Positions 10,170 through 22,600 of a stretch of DNA of 64,000 bases are shown here, piece by piece (the first letter of the stretch is position 1; each line of letters opens with the position of its first letter). The stretch is from Nectonema munidae (taxonomy: Eukaryota; Nematomorpha; Nectonematoida; Nectonematidae), in contig JAUIRK010000397.1 in assembly GCA_030549495.1 (NCBI GenBank), positions 62,001 to 126,000 on the forward strand, written 5' to 3'. The position numbers were made by a program, and so were the translations under genes. A model generated the notes under the pieces. It was not told where the DNA came from, did not search any database, and saw nothing but the letters and a program-made list of their open reading frames with translations.

Positions 10170-13100
10170 GTAATGCGTATATAAAAGAAAAAAGGAGGTT
10201 GCTATTTTCATTATATTTCGACTTGAAGGTGACCTCCTCTCTTCCAAAATGCTATGCTCAAAAGTATGCTTTTTAGTACAATACATATACACAATACAGT
10301 AACAACATATACAATAATAATCATATTAAAAATCTTTTTATTCAATTGCGATTTATTTGTGAAAATGACTTTTTGTCCACGATTTACTTTCTATCTCTGA
10401 TTTCTCTTTTCTTTCCATTTTTATTTCTTCGCTGATCAAAACAAGATTTTGTAGACAATTTAAATGGTGGTTGGCCATAATTCTGGGACACGTAGTGCTT
10501 GAAATCAATTTTTTTGAGAGGCAGGAATGGTAATCTTTTTTGTAGGATGGGGACATTTTTTTAATTCCACGTTCTTTACATTTTTTTAACAATCTATTTA
10601 CTTTTCATATTTTATATAGAAACTTGTTGTAGTATTGACTTTTCAATTTTTTTAGTTTTTATTCATGTAAAATTTAAATATGATATAAAAACTATAATGT
10701 TTTTATCTGTCAAAAATATTGGATAATATGTAGTATATATATAAAAGATATATATGGTTCCTTCTTTTTAAGGAATAGCTCTAAGCTTTAAGCTTTTTCC
10801 ATATTATTGTAAAATACTGATAAAATATGCACATCAAAGTCATTAACTGAACCTGTTTCTCTTGCTATACCCTCAAGGTAATGCCATTACACCACGTATG
10901 CCCGATATATTAATTAATCAAATTATTGAATTAATCAATAAAATTAATAATTAATCAAATTATTGAATATAAAAATTATGATATTGATAATATTTAAATT
11001 CACATTATATAATTCCGGTAAATCTTGTTTTCATTTTCGACGTAATTTATTTTTGTCAGCGAAACTTGCGTACTCTTATTAGATATGTCCAATTTGAAGC
11101 GAGTTAAACACACATTAAACGCATTTGCTGTGAAAACTCAATCTTGTCCGATGTATGCTTTCAAATACTACTCAGCCAAGAGAAAAAATGAGCCAATTAA
11201 TAATAATTTTTAAGTTCTAAGCGTGCGTATAAAATTATGACAGATGTCAATCAATAAAAAATAATTGTTGATACACTTAAAAAAATTTTATAATAAAGAG
11301 GTGCAATTTTCGTATGAATATTTAGGATAATTTAATATATAAATACCGATTACTTAATTTAAGTTTGAAAAGATACTTCAATAACACAAACTCTAAAATG
11401 AGATAAAGAAAAAGAGTTTCAAGCGAGAATTGTTGCGATTTTTTTAATATTACATATTGAGTTTTGTGTTTATATTTTATTAGGTATTAGTGTCAGGAAA
11501 AATTATTTTTGTTTCTTTTTTTAAAGAAAATTCACACACATTTGGGTTTCTACGTTTTTGCTCATTCGTAATAAGGAAATGAAGAAAAATATTTGAAAAT
11601 ATTATGAAAGGAATTCTTTATAGCGCTCTCTCTAGTAGTAGTTTATCTCATTAAAAATTTTGTATCTATGACATATAGTAATTAAAAAAAGATATGCACA
11701 GAAAATTAATAAGTTTATGAAGTTTCTGACCCCACTTCATTATCGTGAGCATCAAGAAGATTTAACGCTTTAGAAGATGAGGAAAGATTTAAGAAACAAA
11801 TCAGGAAAAGTTTTCAGTGGTTAATTAATCAAAAAAATTAAGTAGCAATGAAATAAAAAAGAAAAAAAAGATGTAAAAAAAATAAGGGGTATAGATAATT
11901 GTGATATAAAATGAGTTGTGTATAGAGTGAGTACGCATAAAAGTAAGATATGATAGAAAATTTAAAAGTAACAAAAATGCAAGATATAAGAGAATGCGAT
12001 GAGAATGAGTTTGGGGTATTTAGAGTGAGGAAAAAGATTCTATCAGTTTATGTAGGTATTAGTGAATTATATAGAAGTGTTAAGAAGGGCTTATTTTTAC
12101 GTAACACATTTTTTGAACAAATAGTAGCTACCAAAGTCGAAACTATTGTTCAAGCAGTTGATTGACTTCATTGTTCAGTAAATAAGTGACTTGAAGTGTG
12201 GATGGAGATTTAGTTCTGAAAAATGTACCAAATGCTTGCATCTGATATCGTAAGAAGGATGTTTCTCATTTGTAATAAAGAGTTTTGAAAACTGAGTATA
12301 GTTTGTTGTGCAATAATAGAAAAAATTTTTTGTGGAATTTCAAGAGTTTTTACTTAATTTATCAAGAAGTGGGAGGTTAGAAGAGCCGCAGGTAATGTTT
12401 GTATAAGAGGAAAAATGTAAGCATAATATAGCATTTTTCTAGAGTGTAAAGATAGGTTTTTTTAAACATGTAAAAAATTCCCGAAAAACGAGATATACTT
12501 TAGTTATGATTGATTTCGTAGTGTCCAAGAGCTCTCTATGTTTTGGAAAGTTTTTTTATTTCTCGATTTTTGGATAATTTTCTTAGATAATTTAAAAAAA
12601 TTTCAATATACATTCTAATTATTTAATTATTAATAATAACTATCATCTTTGATTATTTTTAAACTTTGAAAAATGCTACTTTTTCATTCCACCCATACTT
12701 ACTTATACGGCTAGACTGGCATTGGTAATGTGTCGTTTTTTGTGTCTCCATTGGCTTGCGAGCCAAATAAATGAATTTGTACATTCGGGGCAATGAACAT
12801 TATAAGTATTTTAAGAAGTCGTGGATCTGAAAGGTCCTTTCAACGTGATTTCGCTAAGTTAATTCAATCGAGTTCCTAATTTATATATAAAAGTGCACCT
12901 TTTTAATTTTTAGGTTTTTATTTCCATTTCACTTGTTCTGATTTTCGAAGGTATGCTTTATTTTGTTTATACAATGACATGACTCGTATTAAAATTTGTT
13001 GGACATTTTTTTCATGATAGGACGTTCAAAGAGTGAGGAGGATTTCTTAAATTTTTACATAAATCTTTAAAAAGCGAGCTCATATTTCACAGCCGTCTTG

Positions 13101-13540
13101 GAAGTACGCTGTTGTCTACTCCTTAAATATCGTGGAAATAACCTTGATTGCAAATAATTTTCCATGAAACAAAAGTACTTATTAGCAACCAAGCGCTTTT
13201 TGAGTAAAACAAGCATGTCCGAAAAAAAAAGACGCTCAATAATTAGAAATTTGAAATTATAGAATCCCGGGATTTTTTTCTTCTGTAATTTTGTTTAAAA
13301 CAGCTATATAGTTTTTTTTACAATTCAGAAAGTATTTCTGAAAAAGTCAATATTTTTTTTACATAAAGTCAATAATTTTGTAGTTATTAGGTCAATTTTT
13401 GTTCGCCCTACTTATTACTATCATCAAAATTCACAAAAAAGTGTTATAAAATTCCAAAATTTAGACAGCAATTTCAGACATTTTTGATTGAATATTATTT
13501 CTCTAAGTTCTTGTTTAAAATGTTTGATCTGTTATATTTC
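10170..13540. other. Unassigned AT-rich DNA
   Basis: No gene recognised. A 71-codon frame at 11950-12165 (MIENLKVTKMQDIRECDENE) has no known relatives I can name and no splice context. A short inverted pair (aggaggttgctatt / ggtgacctcctct) at about 10192-10243 may be a MITE end. Confidence 0.4.
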
Positions 13541-13542
13541 AC

Positions 13543-13860
13543 ACGGGCGCACATCCCCAAAATTTTTTTTGGAGGGGGGGGGGGTATTTTTTTGCAATTT
13601 TCAAAATTACTGATCTGGAAATACCACGGGAGACCAAATATTCAAACAATCGTTTAAAATAGAGTGTATTGTATACAGCGCATACGTAAATTTATAAGAC
13701 TACTTTATATTTTTTTTACAAAATTGATGAAATTTAAAAACTATCCTTCCAGCGAAAATATTTTAATTACATAACGCATATACACTAGTTTAAAAAAATC
13801 TAAAATTATTGGGAGGGGGGAATAGGCGTTTCGCCCCCACCCCTGGATGTGCGCCCCGGA
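13543..13860. mobile_element. MITE with GC-rich ends (GGGCGCACATCC)
   Basis: The inverted pair gggcgcacatcc (about 13545) and ggatgtgcgccc (about 13845) lies about 300 bp apart, each followed inwards by a G or C run. There is no coding content. The layout resembles hAT-type miniature elements; I could not identify a clear target duplication. Confidence 0.55.
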
Positions 13861-14885
13861 TGTAAATTAACATTGATATAAGGTAAAGTTGTTTGTTTAG
13901 AATAGTGGACACTTAAAAATATGCTTGGAACTAGAGATGCACGATAAGAAGTTTAGTTGAATACCAATCAGTCGGTAATTATTATTAATTGGCAAATTTT
14001 TTATTTTTGCAAGTTAGAACTTCGTGTGTTGGGGTTGAGCATAAATATCTTTAAAATTTTTGCTTGGAAATTTTTTTTTAATTTTAGAATTATTTTAATT
14101 AGATTTTGGAAATTTGTTTTTAGAATTTTTTAATAGGCTAATTCACAACTTTTATAAATTTTACGTTTTTGCTTGATTCTTTTTCTTCAAACTTCATAAA
14201 ATTTTTGTCTTCTATTTTTTTAATTTATTTTACTTATTTTGATTTTAGGCTATCTAAAATTTTATTTCATTTTTGTATATTTTACTTAATTTTTTCTCAA
14301 CAAAAAATTTCAAACAAATTAATTAGATTAATTGATTTTTTAAACATTTTTAAAAGGAACCGTTGATGTCATTGTCTTAAAAAATAATAAAAAAAAAATG
14401 TTGATCTAAAAAAATTTAATGAGATGTCTTTTAATATCTTAATTAAACGTACCATTCTTACCCGCACAATATGAGAAATTTAAAGATAGCGCATAATTAT
14501 TTGCTATATCACAAATTCCAAAAATAGGACTTACAAAATATGTTGAAAATTTTAATGATATTTGGCTTAAATGGAAAAAAGCTTAAATTTAAGGAAATAT
14601 TAAAAATCGTATCAAGAACTGTTTCAAAATGTCAAGGGATTGACAAAAACATGGTAAGGTGGAATAAAAAAAGACTTTGAAAATGTATGGAAAGCATGTA
14701 TGATTCACAACAGGCGCATGCAAATCAAACCGCGATTGGTTAAATAACAACGTTTAACATTTTGCAATCATTTGCCTTTAACTTTAGAAAAAAAAGCCTA
14801 TTAGAAAAAGTAATAGAGCTTCAAGAAAAACTAAAAAATTTTACAGCATATTGAAAACTAATTTTACGTATCCACTACAGCATAC

Positions 14886-14990
14886 TCTATGGATGGCATG
14901 GCAGGTTGGTTGAGATGATGGACTCAGCACGAAAGTCGAAAGGGTCTGGGTTCGATTTCTCATCGATACCAATTTTTTTATTGTTTTAAA
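14886..14990 (+). repeat. tRNA-derived SINE fragment
   Basis: The segment ggcaggttggttgagatgatgg resembles an A-box region and ggttcgattt (14949-14958) a B box, spaced as in tRNA-derived SINEs. It is related to the copies at 44868 and 55037. It does not fold into a full tRNA with a CCA-ready acceptor stem by eye. Confidence 0.6.
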
Positions 14991-15275
14991 TAAGGGGTAC
15001 ATCAATTTCTTTTTTATTAAAACACCCCCCCCCTTACTAAAAATTAAAATTATTTTTTTTATAACTCTAAAAAATAGAGTTATTAAACAGATAGAGCTAA
15101 AAAAAACTAGTTTCTAATGATACCAATTTGTTCATAGTTTGACATAAGCGGTACATCAGTATCTTGTTAATGAAAACCCACGGTACTAATAACTAATAAC
15201 TATTTGTTTGATAACTCTATTAAAAAATAGAGTTATTAAACAGATAGAGCTAAAAAAACTAGTTTCTAATGAGAT
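14966..15275 (+). repeat. Two-copy tandem duplication, period ~153 bp
   Basis: Unit 1 (14966-15118) and unit 2 (15119-15275) share gataccaattt, ggtacatca, ttattaaaac/gttaatgaaaac and the block tagagttattaaacagatag followed by agctaaaaaaactagtttc. Unit 2 contains an ATAACTCTA...TAGAGTTAT hairpin (15213-15238); unit 1 has an eroded version. Confidence 0.8.
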
Positions 15276-15304
15276 AAAATAAAATAATTTTTAATTTAAG
15301 TCTA

Positions 15305-15680
15305 AATACAAATGAGAGAGCTGAATGAGATAGGAGAGCTTGAACAAGAGAAGAGAGCTTGAGTGAAAGAAGAGAGCTTGAGTGAAAGAAAAGAGCTTGA
15401 GTGAAAGAAGGCAGCTTGAATTAGAGAAGAGAGCTTGAATGAGAGAAGAGAGCTTGCGTGAATGATTGAGTTTTAGCAGAGAAAGCGGAAGAGAAAAACA
15501 GAGAAGGAGACAGAAATGTGAAATCTTGTGACAGAAGATGAGGAAATCTAGTCGATCATCAACATGTGTTTGCTCAAAAATACTACAAAGAGCTTTTATT
15601 CTCTTATCTTACATTATCATGTATTCGAATGATCATTACATCCTATAATGTGATCATCCTATAAGCTTTATAAACAAGCT
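15305..15680 (+). repeat. Dispersed repeat C, copy 2, with ~20 bp minisatellite
   Basis: At 15310-15460 a unit close to agagcttgagtgaaagaag repeats about seven times with drift. It is followed by the same flank seen at 6700-6970 (tttagcagagaaagcggaag, ctcaaaaatactacaaagag, gtattcgaatgatcattaca). Array length differs between the two copies. Confidence 0.8.
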
Positions 15681-16239
15681 TTAGATTTAGAATGTTCTTT
15701 GTGGTATTTTGAATAAAATAACTGTTGAATCTACTAGAGCTAGACTAATCAAATGATTATAATCAAACTAATTTTAATGCTTATTACTGTCATCAAACTC
15801 GCCAATAAACAAGGGGAAACAACACTTTTTACGCGGAATAAATCTGCCCAATATATACAAATTTAAATATAGGTATTTGATTCAAACAAATTCGACCAAG
15901 GCAACAAATTCTCGTCAAACTATGAATAAAAGAATATATATAAACTTTTTTATTCTTAAACGAGAACTGAACCTAAAAGAGATTTATGTCATTTCAGTAT
16001 TTTGTTTAATGATGAAAATCTTACAGTAAAAATAAAAACATGAATTAAACAGTGAAAAAATGTTTATTGAAAGATACACTAATCACAAAAAAAATGTAAA
16101 CCATTTTAATTTGAATATTAATTTTTATTTTGAAGTCAAATTTAAAAAGTTCCATGATCATTCATCTTTGCTTCTTTTTAGGTTTGGCCAGTGAAATTAA
16201 GATTTATTTTGAACATAAAAACTCTCTTTTTTTCCATTT

Positions 16240-16875
16240 TAAATTTTGAAAAAAATAAAACTATTAATTTAAAAAAAAAAAAAATTTTAAAAAAAAAAAA
16301 CTCCCCCCCCCTTGCCCCCCCCTTTTTTTTCAATAAAAAATTATTTGAAAAAAAAAACCCTTTTAATTTCCCCACTTTTGAGGGTGATTATAATTTAATA
16401 AAACACCCAAAGGAGAAAAAAAAACCTTTTTGGGAGGTTTTTTTTTTTTTCATTTTTTGTGTTATTTTTTTCATTTTTTTTTTTTTTTATATTTGTTTTT
16501 TTTTTCTCCCCCCCCCCCTTGTTTGTGGGGGTGTTCCTTTTTTCCTCATAGTTGGGGGGGGGCCCCCCCCCAAAATACCAAAAAAGGGGGGTTCCCCCCC
16601 CCCCCCCGCGCCGTCCGCTTTCCTTCGGGGGGGAGGGGGGGGGTTTCCTCCCCACCCCACCTCCTTCCTTTCTTTTTTTTTTGGGGGGGGGGGGGGGGGG
16701 GAAAATTTTCAAAAAGAAGAAGAGGGGGACATAGAAAAAAATTAAAGGTTGAAGGTTTTTTTAAAAAATAACATCCCTCCCCCCCCCCCCCCCTCCTCTT
16801 TTCTTTTCCTCTTCTCCAAATGTTGTGGTGGGGGGGGGGCGCGCCGCCCCCCCCACCCATTTTTTTTTGTATAGT

Positions 16876-16914
<39 letters not shown>

Positions 16915-17117
16915 TTTTATTGTTATAAATACTCCCTTCTCTTTTTTTTTTCTTTTTCGGGGGGGGGGGGGAGGGAGGGGGGGGGGGGGGTGGGGAGTGG
17001 AAAAAGAAGTAGATATTTTTTTTTGATGAGAGAAAGAGGGGGGAGGAGGAGATTGTGGTGAACAAGAGTATCTCTTTTTTTTTTTAAAAAAAAAATTTTT
17101 TTTTTTTTTTTAGAAAA

Positions 17118-17162
<45 letters not shown>

Positions 17163-17483
17163 TTGGTGGTGGTTGGTTTTTTTTTTTTTGTGGGCGGGAG
17201 GGCGCCCCTCCCCTTCCTCTCTCAGAAAAGAAGAGGGGGGGGGGGGGGGGCCCCCACCACCTGGGGTTGGAGACTCCACCCTCCCCCCCCCCCCCCCCCC
17301 CCCCTTAAAAAAAATTTTTTTTTTTTAAATATTTTTTTTTAATAAAATACAATTATTAAAAAATTATATAATAATATAAATATAAAAGAAAATAAAAAAA
17401 AATCAAAATATTTCTTTTTTTTTTTTTATTAAATTTTATAAAAATAAAAATTTAATTTAATTAAAAAATTAGGTTTTGAATAA

Positions 17484-17517
<34 letters not shown>

Positions 17518-17533
17518 AAAAAAAAAAAAAAAA

Positions 17534-17577
<44 letters not shown>

Positions 17578-17879
17578 AAATATATTATTATTAATATTAA
17601 AAAAAAAATAAAAATACTAAACTTTTTTTCTTTTTCTTATCATGTTAGAATAGTAATTGCTTAGTGGGAAGAAAGGGAAATTCAAAACACAAATTTTTTT
17701 GTTAATTTGTTTTTTTTTTTTTTTTTTTTTCCCCAAATGAAATTATAATAAAAAAAAAAAAATGTTAATATTAAAATTTAAAATAAAATAAAATTTAATA
17801 TATTATATAATGCAGGAGCCTATTTTTTCCCCAAGAAAATTTTTTATTTTTTTACAAAATATAAAACAAAAAAAAAAAA

Positions 17880-17911
<32 letters not shown>

Positions 17912-17947
17912 AAAAAAAAAAAAAAAAAAAAAAAAATTTAATTATTA

Positions 17948-17995
<48 letters not shown>

Positions 17996-18009
17996 AAAAA
18001 AAAAAAAAA

Positions 18010-18046
<37 letters not shown>

Positions 18047-18050
18047 ATAG
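16240..18050. other. Homopolymer-run block, probable sequence artefact
   Basis: About 1.8 kb of runs of A, C, G and T of 8-50 bases with almost no normal sequence between them. Open frames here encode only poly-Pro/Gly/Phe/Lys on both strands. Real low-complexity DNA rarely alternates long runs of all four bases this way; unpolished long-read consensus does. It ends abruptly at LINE sequence. No genes should be called inside it. Confidence 0.75.
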
Positions 18051-18104
18051 GTAATAACCAAAAAAATAAAAAAAATATAGGACTATTCACATTGAGCAGC
18101 TAAA

Positions 18105-19440
18105 AGAAATTCTAATTTCTCGAAAAGCAGCATTATAATATTTGGAGTTCCAAATATTGATTGGTCTTTAACCTCAGCAAAGAACAAACAACAAGAATTT
18201 TTGAATTGTTTACAGGAAAAAGGTTTTACTCAACTTATTTTTCAAACAACAAGAGTGCGAAACTATGGGAAGGAGTCAATTTTAGATTAATTGAGTACGA
18301 ACTTTCCTAATATGATTTATAACCTATTGATATTGCATCCTCTTACTAGAAGCGACCATTCATCTTTCAGTTTCAGACTTTTTCTAAATGATAAGTTTAC
18401 TCAATGTCTAATACCAAAAAACGCAATTTTTAAAGAATTGGCTTTATCAACAGTTGATGGCATTCTTACAAATGTCGCAGTTTTGTTGACTATTATTCTC
18501 TGTTTATTATAATAAACTTTGCAAGCTTATTGATGTTTATATTCCTCTAAGGTGTATGAGTAGAAAGTTTAATAACTTAATAACTAGTGAAGCAAAAAAG
18601 CTAATCAAAAAAAAAGAAAAGGCTCTATAACAAATTAATTAAGTCTTAGTATGATTTTTATCTCATAAAATATAAAGAAGTTTCAAGCACCTTGAGAAGT
18701 GTAACACGCAAAGCAAAGATCTCATTTGAAAGGAAACTTGTGTCAAGCTACACTCAAAATCCAAAAAAGCTCTGGTCTTGTGTAAATCAAAGACGAAAGG
18801 CAAATGTGTTTAAGAACTAAGCAGACCTGATGGAAAGCACCACAAATTCTGATGTTGAAAGGGCTAATATCTTTAGCCAGTATTTTGGATCAATTTTTTC
18901 TAATGACTTAATTTATCAAGCCAGTTGTTCCACTGCTTCAAATGATTTATCAGACCTCGATGAAACTATAATATATAGTAAAATAAAGTTGTTAAAAAAT
19001 TTAAATTACCTGAAATTGATGAGCTTCATCTCTTTATTATTAGTAAGTGATCTGAAGTTCTAGTTACTCCAATCAAAATTCTCTTTGATAAATCAATAAA
19101 AGAAAGAAAGTTGCTGGATGTATGGAAAACTGCACTGATTATGCCCATATTTAAATCTGGTGGCAGAAAACTTCCTTGTAATTACATACTAGTAAGCCTA
19201 ATCCCCGTTTCTTTGTAAAATGCTTGAATCAATTATTGCTGAGGTAATTGTGAAACATTTGAAGGAATTCGCTTTGTTAAATCCATGTCAACATGGGTTT
19301 GTGTTATAGGCAAATCTACAGTAACCAATCTTCTTGAATTTCAAAATGATATTGTTTATCTGCTAGAATGTAATAGTGCTGTTGATGTTTTATATCTTGA
19401 TTTCCATAAAGCCTTTGATACAATACCCGGTCTTTTCTAG
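18105..19440 (+). pseudogene. CR1-like LINE: endonuclease and RT fragment, copy 1 (5' part)
   Basis: Endonuclease motifs: IIFGVPNIDWS (GDFN degraded), LILHPLTRSDHSSFSFRL (SDH catalytic motif near 18350). Then the linker with NPKKLWSCVNQRRKAN, then the RT start with VDVLYLDFHKAFDTIP (about 19383-19430). Frames change several times with stops between, so it is inactive. The 3' part reappears at 23065 beyond the TTAA element. Confidence 0.88.
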
Positions 19441-19639
19441 AAAACCTATGAAAATTAGTATTATTTAGACATTTATTGAGTTGCTTCGAAAAAAGTTGTT
19501 TCTTCCTAAACTTTATTTAAATTTGAATTGGAATATTATTTATTCTTATATAATTTTAGTTTTACTTAACCCTATTAGTGCTGGGCAAAATTTGTCCGCT
19601 CAAGTGCTGGGGGCGTAAAGTGCCCCCCTATTTTTCTCA

Positions 19640-20770
19640 GAAAGTTTTTATAAATATTTTTAATGTTACATATATATTTCAACTATGCTGAATTCAGTGG
19701 TGATGTCCATTTTTTATCAAAATCAATCACACCTGTCAAAAAATTGATTTATATTTGACAGCTCATCTCAAAAAATAACTTTTTATTTAAATAATTATAT
19801 AAAGTTTTTTACACATGTATACCCATTTTCAAATATGCTGAATTCAGTGGTGATATTCATTTTTTATGGAAATCATTCAAAACTGTCAAATAAATTGATC
19901 TAAATGTGACAGCTCATCTCAAAAAGGAACTTTTTATCTAAATAAGTATATAAAGTTTTTTACACATGTATACCCATTTTCAAATAGGCTGAATTCAGTG
20001 GTGATATTCATTTTTTATGGAAATCATTCAAACCTGTCAAATAAATTGATCTAAATGTGACAGCTCATCTCAAAAAGGAACTTTTTATCTAAATAAGTAT
20101 ATAAAGTTTTTTACGCATGTATACCCATTTTCAAATATGCTGAATTCACTGGTGATGTCCATTTTTTATCAAAATCAATCACACCTGTCAAAAAATTGAT
20201 TTATATTTGACAGCTCATCTCAAAAAAGAACTTTTTATTTAAATAATTATATAAAGTTTTTTAAACATGTATACCCATTTTCAAATATGCTGAATTCAGT
20301 GGTGATATTCATTTTTTATGAAAATCAATCCTAACTGTCAAAAAATTGATCTAAATGTAACAGCCCATCTCAAAAAGAAACTTTTTATCTAAATAAGTAT
20401 ATAAAGTTTTTTACACATGTATACCCATTTTCAAATATGCTGAATTCAGTGGTGATATTCATTTTTTATGGGAATCTTTCAAACCTGTCAAATAAATTGA
20501 TCTAAATGTGACAGCTCATCTCAAAAAGGAACTTTTTATCTAAATAATTATATAAACTTTTTTACACACATATACCCATTTTCAAGTAGGCTGTGTTTAC
20601 TGGTTATATTCCTTTTTTTTATAAAAAATTAGTCAAATCTGACAAAATAATTTAAATATGACAGCCCATGTCAAAATTAAAATTTTTATTCTTATAAAAA
20701 GTTTTTTATACATTTCAAGTATGTAGAATTTAATGGTGATGTCATTTTTTATGAAATCAATAAAACCTGT
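19640..20770 (+). repeat. Subterminal tandem array A (unit 150-151 bp)
   Basis: The anchor gctgaattcagtggtgat or its variants occurs at 19687, 19837, 19988, 20139, 20289, 20439 and 20590, with a decayed unit near 20722. Each unit contains gagctgtca-type and acacatgtatacccattttc blocks. The spacing is strikingly regular. Confidence 0.9.
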
Positions 20771-21734
20771 TAAAAAATCGATAATTGACTCAAAATATTT
20801 CATTTTACAGTAACTTATGTCGCTACGTCATATTATAATTTACAGTATGTAATTTTGCTATTCATTCCATGATGATCCTTTCTTGGTAGCTCTTTTTTCA
20901 TTAGAAATTTATATTCTTCAATGTGTGTTCGAAAATTTTTTTATAATGATAAAATTAATTTTTCCTCTCTCAAAGCATTCTGATTAAAATCGTGTATTTT
21001 ATTATTAGGCCTGAATATTTGTTAACCAATCTCATTTCAAAGGTTTTTTTCTGATGAATCATTCGTGATGTTCATTGTTCTATTACAAAAAGTTGTCCAC
21101 GTTCTTCATCAAAAAAATTATTTCTTTTACGCAAAAGGAAAAAGATGGACAAATTCAATTTAAATTAAAAATATCTTGATAGTGACTAAATTCTCACATA
21201 TTGGCATCTGTGCCATTTTTGATAAATCTGACCTATTCTAAATTTTCAGATTTCCTACCGATATTAGCTAAATGTTAATTCTAGAGTTAATTCTAAATAT
21301 ATTTATCCTATATGATAAGCTATAGATTTAAATATTTTTCATTTGTAAAAGAGGAACTTCTTTTTCACAGTCAAAATCTTTTTGAAGCATCTATTATATA
21401 ATTAAACGACTTCCTAGTTCATTAGAACATGGTAGATCTTCCATTTAGTCAAGATACATATTTTTTTAATTATTTGTTTTGATCACATGTTCTCTTTTAA
21501 ATTAGTTTTCAACTTGGTTCCTTCTTTCATACATTTTTTCAAAAGATTCTATAATACGTTTTGTTTTTTTAAATAAATATTTCATACTCAAGATGATTGT
21601 AGAAAGTATTATAAGCCAAAATATACAAAAAAAAAGTATATTTTCACTATACATCTAATATGCAGCCATTTTTGATATTTTTTACAAAACTGATTTTCAG
21701 GCATACATTACTAATTCAACTGCCACTTCGAGAT

Positions 21735-22600
21735 ATTTTTTAACCGTATTATCCAAAATCCAGTACAGAAATAAAATGAGCATAGTCGATTTGGTATAAA
21801 ACAGATATTTTATTTTTTTTTAAATATTTTTGAAGACAATATCTAGAAGTAAAGCGCAAATCTGAATAAAGCTTTCAGATATTTTAAAACCATAAATGGC
21901 AAAACTGAGTCCAAAAATGAAACCAGCATCTTCCATTTGGCATAAAAACAGATATTTTATTTAAATTTCAAAAATATTTCTGTAGACAATAGATGTAAAT
22001 CGAACATTTGATTGATACTTTCAGACATTTAGAACCTCTAAATGTAAAAAATGATTTCAGAAATAAAAATTATCATGGTCGAATTGGTATAAAAACATAT
22101 ATTTCATGTAAAATTAGAGAGAATATTTTGGGATATAGTTTTCAGACATAAACCGCAAATTTGATTGACACTAGCAGTAAAACCTCTAAATGCGAAAACT
22201 GTGTTCAGAAATGAAATCATCATGATCTATTTGCTATAAAAACATATATTTCACGTAAAATTTGAATCAATATTTTTGAAAACAAATTTTAAAACTAAAC
22301 GCAAATTTGATTGATATTTATAGGTATTTTCAAATTCAAACTGGAAAAATTGAGTCCATAAATGAAACTAGCATGGTTGATTTAGTATAAAAACATATAT
22401 TTAATTGTAAAATTTGAATGAATGTTTTTGGAGACAATTTTCAGAAGTAAACCGCAAATTTGATTAACACTTATAGGTATTTTCACATCCTAAATGTAAA
22501 AAATGACTCCAGAAATGAAAACAACATGACCGATTTAGTATAAAAACATATATTTTATGTAAAATTTGAAGGTATATTTTATTAGATACATTTTTGATCA
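21735..22600 (+). repeat. Subterminal tandem array B (unit ~150 bp)
   Basis: The anchor g(t/c)ataaaaaca occurs at about 21794, 21941, 22087, 22234, 22385 and 22538. Units share gaagtaaaccgcaaatttga, taggtattttcaaa and gaaatgaaaccagcatg. The sequence is unrelated to unit A by eye, but the period is the same. Confidence 0.88.

Noticed and set aside
16178-17342. Several overlapping open frames encoding Pro/Gly/Phe/Lys-rich proteins on both strands
   Set aside because: They lie wholly in homopolymer runs, overlap in all frames and have no domain content. They are products of run-rich sequence, not genes.
19640-20770. Regularly spaced repeats resembling a CRISPR array
   Set aside because: The units are ~150 bp and continuous, with no spacers, in a eukaryotic genome inside a TTAA-flanked element.
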